Positions 58,022 to 64,000 of a DNA stretch of 64,000 bases are shown here, piece after piece. Position 1 is the stretch's first letter; each line of letters starts with the position of its first letter. Source of the DNA: Choanephora cucurbitarum (taxonomy: Eukaryota > Mucoromycota > Mucoromycetes > Mucorales > Choanephoraceae). A model generated the notes under the pieces. That model did not search any database. It was not told where the DNA came from and saw only the letters and a list, made by a program, of their open reading frames with translations. Position numbers and translations under genes: made by a program. The stretch lies in the NCBI GenBank assembly GCA_025331435.1, contig JAIWNI010000009.1:1-64000 (forward strand), given 5' to 3'.

Positions 58022-59278
58022 TTAATCAATAACAACTAAATGGGCGTCAAGAAACCTTTTATACCAGCCAGCAAGCTCATCATCAGTAGCGTCACTTTTG
58101 ACTGAATTGAGCACACTAGACATGGTTTGAAGGTTTCCAACAGCCCAAAGGTCCCTATCATGCCATCTATGTGATACAGGTGTAATATGATCCAATGTCA
58201 AGGCCCAATAAGGTACTCTCTTGTACCTGGCGTCGTGTATATAGCATCTAAGACCAGACATCTGGCACGTTTGTCGCTCTTGATGGTATATCTGCAGTAG
58301 ATCATTAAATGCTAATGGAAACGATCTGCTCTTACTGGATGTTTTAAATTGCCAACGGGCTTTCATGATCTCATACCGATGCTGGAGTCGACGAAGTACC
58401 TGATTGCTACTTAGATTGGGAGGTTGATCATGGCGAGGAATCTTGCCTGTAATCAAATAAGATAGCATTTCACGTCTCTCCATATCCGTACTAGGAAAGT
58501 CCAATAGTCTAATAGCAAGAGAGTGGTTGTTTTATTGCATGCACATACTATTTCTTTACTATCTTCTTACCTTGCACATCCAAGACAATACACTTTTCCT
58601 CTAAGCCAACATTTTGATTTAAGGTTTCTTTCTTTTTTACGATGAGCTTTAGACGAGGTGCATTCAACATGACACAAATGACACTATCAAAAGAGAGTAA
58701 GAGGATAGTCCAATGAAGCTATACTTACTTGGCAGCAGAGATCCGCAAAGAATGAGCACTGGTAACAGAATCTTACTTTGGAGGGTTTTGAAACAGTCTT
58801 GCTTGACTATAGAACTCAGCTTAAGCAAGAATAGAAGCACTTTTGTGAATCAAAAGAAAATACATACCCGTCCTGAGCGCGATCTTTTCCTTGAAGGTAA
58901 AGGGATATTTTCCTATTGTCACTGTTAGTTCAAGGTCTAGTAAACAAGAAGCGATCTTACAACTTCGTCTTCAGAATCAGAATCAATAAAGATGATGGAG
59001 CTTGGTTCGTCATCGGAAATATAGATAATATCGTCTAGTTCTGTTGAACTAGGCGCTTCCAAGGGAATATAGTCAGCTTTTTCTCCAGTGTCTGTATCAG
59101 CCAGTTGGAAGTTGGAGGAAGACTGTTCATCAAGCCAGATATCAAGCGGGTTTTCAGTTGTTTTGGAAGCAAGAGTATTGACAGGTTGCTTTAGAATCAG
59201 TAAATCATCGTCTAGGCTCTTAAAGAGAGCTTCGATTGTATTGTATTTGATATTTGAAGAGAGAATAGGTTGATCCAT
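58022..59278 (-). CDS. Zinc-finger protein with HNH-like C-terminal domain
   Basis: Exons 59278-58961, 58912-58868, 58806-58729, 58683-58571 and 58508-58022 give 346 residues. N-terminus (1-106) is acidic and ends in a Ser/Asp run with a SUMO-interaction-like IIYISDDE and IIFIDSDSED. Next comes a basic nuclear-localisation stretch (PSRKRSRSGR), then a Cys-rich block CYQCSFFADLCCQCHLCHVEC, then CWLRGKVYCLGC. The C-terminal domain has CQMSGL ... LTLDHITPVSHRW ... GNLQTMSSVLNSVKSD, which is the HNH nuclease pattern (H-N-N with LDH and KSD ends). A nuclear DNA-acting protein is inferred. I do not know a characterised relative. Confidence 0.8.
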
Positions 59279-59618
59279 TGAGCTAATTAGTTTCAAAAAA
59301 AAGAGAGAGAACCACGCGTCTGAAATTCATTTTTCGTGTTGAATCAAACTTTACTGTCATTACTAAAAATAGTAATATCCTCTTTTCTGTCTACTGAATG
59401 ATGTTTTCTGCAGATATAACACACAAGAGAATACCACTTGGAAGCAACCCTTTCTTTCTTTTTTCAGAGGAAGTCTTTTTCGATTTTGAAATGCGATAAG
59501 GTTACTTTAGCTATCTTTTTGTCGAATAGTATGCAATGCATAACTATCATTTGAATAGATAATCAAAAAGGAAATCCTGAATATCCAGTAAAAGATTTGA
59601 GTAGGGTGGTCATAGAAA

Positions 59619-59640
59619 GAGAGAGAGAGAGAGAGAGAGA
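59619..59640. repeat. GA dinucleotide microsatellite
   Basis: Eleven consecutive GA units. Confidence 0.9.
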
Positions 59641-60410
59641 ATTACTCTGCATACTAAACTATAGTTATTTTCATATAGACCATACTTGAGTAGATTGCTC
59701 TTTTTTTCTTAAATAAGTGATATAGTTAACCTTGCATACGGTAAGAAATGCTATCCTTTTTTTACTCCTAATTTGAGAGAAATTCTCTCTCCTGTTTCTT
59801 TCAAAGTCTTTTATTGCATGCTACAAATTCAAATCAAATTCGACTTGTGAAGAATTCTATTCTAAATGATAGAAAGACCTCTCCTCTCTCTCTCTTATGA
59901 TCAACATTACTTTTTTTTGTTATAAAAAAAAATCTATTTTTGGAAATTCAGTAACAGATTGAATTTGCCTAAAGGTGTTTTCAAACAATCTCTGCCTGCT
60001 TCCCTTATAGAACCCTTTTCTGCTTTACTCCTGTTTATTATTATGCATCAGAAGGAAATTGTTATTGTCACTTGTATTAAACCTCTTGTGTCCCCCCCTT
60101 CTTCTCCCTTTCTCCTTTTGATAGAGTCAACCTCTTTGACGGATTCAGAAACCACGCGCTCATTTATTTACTTTAATAAGTTAATCCCATTTAAGCGAAG
60201 CGATTTCTTATTTTTTCTTATTCACTTTCTTTGACTATTGTTTCTATCTATAGTATCATCTTATGCATGAGATGAAAGAAAGGGACTCAGTTTCATCTTC
60301 AAATAGATGGGAAATTAGAATTCTATGCTTAAAATAGTCTAGTGAATACAAACCAAGCGCATATATCGGGCTTTTAAATAGGGTCCCTATATGCTGCTTA
60401 AAAGGGAGGC

Positions 60411-60418
60411 TATAAAAT
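60411..60418 (+). promoter_or_regulatory. TATA box of the acidic membrane protein gene
   Basis: TATAAAAT, 81 bp before the ATG at 60492, followed by a CT-rich leader. Position and sequence fit a core promoter. Confidence 0.6.
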
Positions 60419-60491
60419 AGAGGGCATCTTTCTTTCTTTTTCTACAAACTTAGTTTCTTTTCTTTTACTTTTTTTTTAGTCTATACTTAAT

Positions 60492-61489
60492 ATGAAACCA
60501 TTTGTACTTTTTTGTTTGTTGCTTATCGTTACAGCAGTGTTTGCTCAGCAACAAAAAGAAGAAGAAATAGCCAATCAGAACTTGGCCAATACAGATGATA
60601 GTTCACTGTTTCGAGGTGTAGAAAATGCCATTGATGAAAGCACAGAAGAAGATGATGCATATCGGATACTCAAGAGTCTACAAGATGTTACAGACGAAGG
60701 CGAAGAAGACAGTGATATGGACGATGATAATGAACTAGACGAAGTTGACTCAGATTTAGGTGAACAAGACTTGATAAACATAATTCATGAAGCAGACAAT
60801 GATGATAATGATGATAATGATGATGAAGATGATGACGACGATGAAGATGATGAAGACTTTGTCTCCAATTTCCCAGAATTTCAAAATGAAGAGACAACAG
60901 AGTTCTTTAAAAACCTACCACAGCAATCAACAAATAAGGGGCATATGCAGGATGAAATAGAGCAGAAAATAGAAAATGTCGATCAAGAGGAAGAAGAAGA
61001 CGATCAAGCAAATGAGCCAATTGAAGAAGCCGAAGAAGATGAAGTAGAAGAACAGATAAAGCAAGAAGAAGAAAACATCGAAATGGATCATGCAGCAGCT
61101 CCTTTTGAGGGCAGCCAACAATTCATTCCCTGGAAGCGACCTGATCATATAATCAAGACAGACAATTCTGATTTCTACCAGGATATCAATTTTAGAGAAT
61201 CTCCAGAGACTACTTTAAAGTCTAGTCGATTTAGGCTTTGGCATTTCATCTGTATTATAGTGATCTTGATGATTATCTATTACAGACAGGCACGCAAGGT
61301 AAGAAAGAAGGAGAAAAGAAGAAGAGTGTGTCTCATCATTCTCATTTCTTTCTATAGACCGCGAACAATATGGTTGAATTATCTAACGCTGGTCCTTCTT
61401 TATCTTGGTCTAACGAAAAAGACTTTTTACCTGTAAGTTCATGCATGCATATACACACACACAAAAAAGACTTAGAAATTATAAATTAG
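60492..61489 (+). CDS. Highly acidic secreted/ER single-pass membrane protein
   Basis: Starts with a signal peptide (MKPFVLFCLLLIVTAVFA), followed by about 180 residues dominated by Asp/Glu with an Asn-Asp repeat block near residues 97-118, then a membrane helix (FICIIVILMIIYY, about residues 250-262) and a basic stop-transfer region. Exon 1 is 60492-61298 and exon 2 starts at 61358 (TANNMVELSNAGPSLSW). After DFLP at 61432 there is a perfect gtaagt donor; whether it is used is open. The end given is the first in-frame stop if it is not; if spliced to the acceptor at 61488-61489 the tail is SHNYNNN. The acidic lumenal part could bind Ca2+ with low affinity (inference). No family recognised. 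Confidence 0.8.
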
Positions 61490-61906
61490 TCACACAATTA
61501 CAACAACAACAAGCATTTCAAATTTGGTTAAAAGAGCTAATTGAAAAATCCCGGTAAAAGAGAGAGTCAAAATAAATAGTTAGTAATAAGTAAACTTAAT
61601 AATAAAATCCAGCTATTAAGCTATGAACTTAACAATCTAATCTAAATATATCCAAAATAAATTTTTAATTTGAGAATTCCTTGGATTCTAAGGGTAAGGT
61701 GAATTACTTTCTTTTGATGTACAAAAAAGGGAATTAGTCGAACTATTTCCAATCCATTGGCATCTTCTGTTGCTTTTCATAGTAGATTACACAGTCTTTG
61801 CTTGACGTTTGATGCATGCTCTCAATATACATCGTGGATGGTGTAACATTAACAGAAATAAGACATTAGTTTTTTCATGACTTTTCTTTTGTTGCTTGGA
61901 TACTAG

Positions 61907-62867
61907 AGAGCATAGCAACAAACAACAGATGTGAAATAGATCTGTATAAACTTATCAAATGGTCTTCCTGTCATGGAAACTATAGAAACTCGAAAGATCG
62001 TCTCTGGTTCCACAATCCTCTTACTCTTTTAATCCCAGTCTATTACATAGATAGTCAATGGTATATAGGCAAAGTAAGAAATGTGAGTGTGTTTGGACTG
62101 CCGCATAGGATTTCAAGGCGTTCCTATCTGTATGAGCCATGCTGAGACGGAAAATGAATTCGCTTACCACTCTAGCCTCTTTTTTTTGTTTTTGAAAAAG
62201 GTAGTATTTCAACATACATAGGGTGCGTGCTTACTTGTTGATATCACGATAGTCTCCTTGAATAGTGTCACCTCTATTAGCATTTGATTGTACTTTCATC
62301 ATCATGTAACCTCATGGTCAAACGTTACATTTGTATAAGCATATATACCATCTGATGCCTTTCTATTTATTTATACAGCGACACTGTAATCCAAACCAAG
62401 CAGCTATCAGTGGTACAATACCCTAAAGAAATACTGCAAACATCTTGGTCAAGCACTCTTCACATATCGAAGACACCCATCCATGTAAGCTCTTTGTCTT
62501 GTAGAGTTTCCTGTAGTTCAAGTTAAGCTTTAATTTTAAGGTTGCTTGTCTCATTGTTTCCTTTCTGCAACAATTATCCAAGTTAAATGAAACCATCTGT
62601 CAATGTAACATGAGTCATGAGCAGCTATTTCTTTTTTTTTAAAAAAAAAAAAGAGAGTTCTTCTAAGCATTGTTGTTATTGAATTAGGCAGAGACTGATA
62701 GCTATTAAAGAATATCGTAACCTTTAACTATGCTTACACTTCATAGGTTCTTAAAGGCAGAAAGTAAGTCTTGGTTGTACCTTAAGCAGGCTAAAACCTT
62801 CCATAGACTGTCTAGCTATTTTGATTGGACAGCACAACTTATTCAGCTAACGACAGATGGTGTCTGA
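61907..62867 (+). CDS. Unresolved spliced gene (three exons seen)
   Basis: Three clear coding segments with splice signals: 61907-62073 (CEIDLYKLIKWSSCHGN ... DSQWYIGK, then gtaag), 62379-62484 (after tacag; QTKQLSVVQYPKEILQ, then gtaagc) and 62747-62867 (after catag; RFLKAESKSWLYLKQAK ... IQLTTDGV, TGA). The phases of these three do not join directly, so at least one small exon is missing between each pair, and the start is unknown. Product not recognised. Convergent with the GNAT gene (68 bp between stops). Confidence 0.45.
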
Positions 62868-62935
62868 AATCTAAAGCCAAATGAGGCATGATATAAGAGT
62901 TCTGTATCATCATTTATTGATACATATGTTTGACA

Positions 62936-63465
62936 TTAGAGGTTTCGCATATGCATACAGATATGGGGTGTACCATCTTCAAGGAATGTTTCAGCACCTT
63001 CATCGATAGTGAAACCGAGTTTTGAATAGAATCCGCGACGAGGATATTGTGCATGTAAGATGATGTCCTTAAATTGATGTTGTCTACAATGATCAATAAA
63101 AACCTTGACAAGTGCCTGACCAATGTGTAGGCCACGAGCAGTAGACAAGACAGCCAATCGACCCAACTTGGCTAATCCATTAGGCTTTGGAATCAAGCGG
63201 ATTGTGCCTACAGGAACATGATGTTCTATAGTGCCATCGTCATTCTCTTTATCACAGTAGGCAACCCAATGTGTAGAGCCTTCATCTTTTCTGAAACATG
63301 AAGTGAGTAGATAGATTTATTTGGACATCACTTTGTTTACCCGTCTAATTCATCTTCCATTGTATATTTCTGTTCATCTACAAAGACGGCAATTCGCACT
63401 TTAAGTGCATCTTCAATATGGTCAGAGTCTAATTTTTCAATACGAGGATGAGTGAATTTTGACAT
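62936..63465 (-). CDS. GNAT-family N-acetyltransferase
   Basis: Two exons, 63465-63341 and 63290-62936 (49-nt intron), 159 residues. The acetyl-CoA fold is shown by VPVGTIRLIP (strand 4), LGRLAVLSTARGLHIGQALV (motif A, with the R/Q-x-x-G-x-A/G-type loop as RGLHIG) and IILHAQYPRRGFYSKLGF (motif B). The ending TPHICMHMRNL is typical of the small acetyltransferases that include yeast YNR.. and bacterial ElaA-like enzymes. Substrate unknown; probably cytosolic. Confidence 0.88.
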
Positions 63466-63834
63466 GGCTTAATATAAGAAAAAGAGAGAGAGAAAAAAAC
63501 AAACATAAAATTCAGGGACTGTGATAAAGATGGGTAACACCAAAAAAGCTTCCTTCTTCATTGGCTGATTTCTCTTTGATATAGATGTATGTATGTACAG
63601 CAATTGTCTTGAGAAAGAGAAACACGTAGTTTGGATCAATGTGTGATGTTAATTAGTGTATTTTCTTTTTTTCTTTCACATTTTTTAAAAACCTAATGAA
63701 CAGAAACCTAAGAAGCAACCCTCAAGAAACATGAAAGATATGATCTTAAAACAAAGAGGCTTTCTTTCTACTCTGATACTTTTGAGTATAGAAACTCAAT
63801 CGTTCATTTTTAACCAAGTTGGTGTTTGGATAGC
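63466..63834. other. Intergenic upstream of the GNAT gene
   Basis: AT-rich; contains GAGA and TATG short repeats. Nothing else recognised. Confidence 0.5.
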
Positions 63835-63939
63835 TTATGCCTTGAGATCAATCAAACTTGAATTATGAGATACACTGAAGCAGCCTTGTTCAGCAGTATC
63901 AAAAACTGCAACGCCAAGAATACCTCTGTCCCGATCGAG
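63835..63939 (-). CDS. Edge fragment, possibly MutS-family (MSH4/MSH5-like) exon
   Basis: After a tag acceptor at 63940 the frame reads DRDRGILGVAVFDTAEQGCFS and ends at TAA 63837-63835. The GxxGVAxFD block resembles the connector domain of eukaryotic MutS homologues (MSH4/MSH5). Only 34 codons are seen; the rest would lie beyond the window, and the stop immediately after suggests either a missed splice or a broken gene. Low certainty. Confidence 0.25.
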   Translation of the reverse strand, partial: LDRDRGILGVAVFDTAEQGCFSVSHNSSLIDLKA

Positions 63940-64000
63940 CTACTACAGGTGCATTTCCTGGTAAAGAATAATGTCTTTGTCCAGAAAATTACTGACATAC

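Larger units (their letters stand above)
59279..60491. other. Divergent promoter region
   Basis: 1.2 kb with GA microsatellite (59619-59640), T/A runs and a TATA box near the right end. A 91-codon ORF at 59959-60234 is not supported. Confidence 0.5.

Noticed and set aside
1..64000. tRNA, rRNA and CRISPR arrays
   Set aside because: I looked for TTCGA-type T-loops and for regularly spaced repeats; the hits found lie inside coding exons or lack a cloverleaf. A tRNAscan or Infernal run would be decisive.

Overview
The window is AT-rich eukaryotic DNA from an early-diverging fungus, most likely a member of Mucorales (Mucoromycota). Supporting signs are compact genes split by many short introns (mostly 45-75 nt, GTAAG/GTAAA donors, TAG/CAG acceptors), runs of A/T between genes, a slicer-type Argonaute, a Grr1-like F-box protein and Tc1, MULE and Ty3-like transposons. 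No bacterial operons, rRNA genes or CRISPR arrays were seen. Exon coordinates below were worked out by hand from reading frames and splice signals; for the main spliced models, except eIF2-beta, the summed exon lengths are a multiple of three, which is an internal check.

Layout. 1-2.1 kb: end of a PAK/Ste20 kinase convergent with a cap-binding subunit 3 homologue. 2.4-4.7 kb: transposon graveyard with a dead Tc1-like element (19-bp exact inverted repeats) beside a fragment carrying a TnpB/Fanzor RuvC signature. 4.7-12 kb: a small basic protein, a complete Argonaute (tetrad D-E-D-D) and a calcium-pumping P-type ATPase. 12.7-17.2 kb: NmrA-like protein, Ty3 integrase fragment and a possible 54-residue gene. 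17.8-25.4 kb: Yih1/IMPACT, TCP11/Sok1, eIF2-beta (with an apparent 1-nt frameshift) and Grr1. 25.4-26.7 kb: an intact Tc1-like element with 45-bp perfect inverted repeats and TA duplication. 27.5-36.8 kb: four-helix membrane protein (6 exons), mucin-like membrane protein and cystinosin (9 exons). 38-43.2 kb: Zn2Cys6 regulator, ribosomal protein eL8 and a small membrane protein. 45.3-52.7 kb: riboflavin kinase, a GH31 enzyme of sulfoquinovosidase type, a helical protein, decayed element sequence and DHBP synthase (RIB3). 52.9-55.5 kb: a complete MULE transposon with 36-bp inverted repeats. 58-64 kb: a zinc-finger/HNH protein, an acidic membrane protein, an unresolved spliced gene, a GNAT acetyltransferase and an edge fragment that may be MutS-like.

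How the genes relate. Two riboflavin-pathway genes (RIB3 and riboflavin kinase) lie 6 kb apart but with unrelated genes between, so no cluster is claimed. Argonaute is a plausible defence against the several transposon families seen here. Cystinosin, the Ca2+-ATPase and Grr1/Yih1 point to ordinary vacuolar, calcium and nutrient-signalling functions. Several real genes are invisible as long ORFs because they are cut into 34-120 nt exons, so the apparent empty stretches may hold further genes of this kind.
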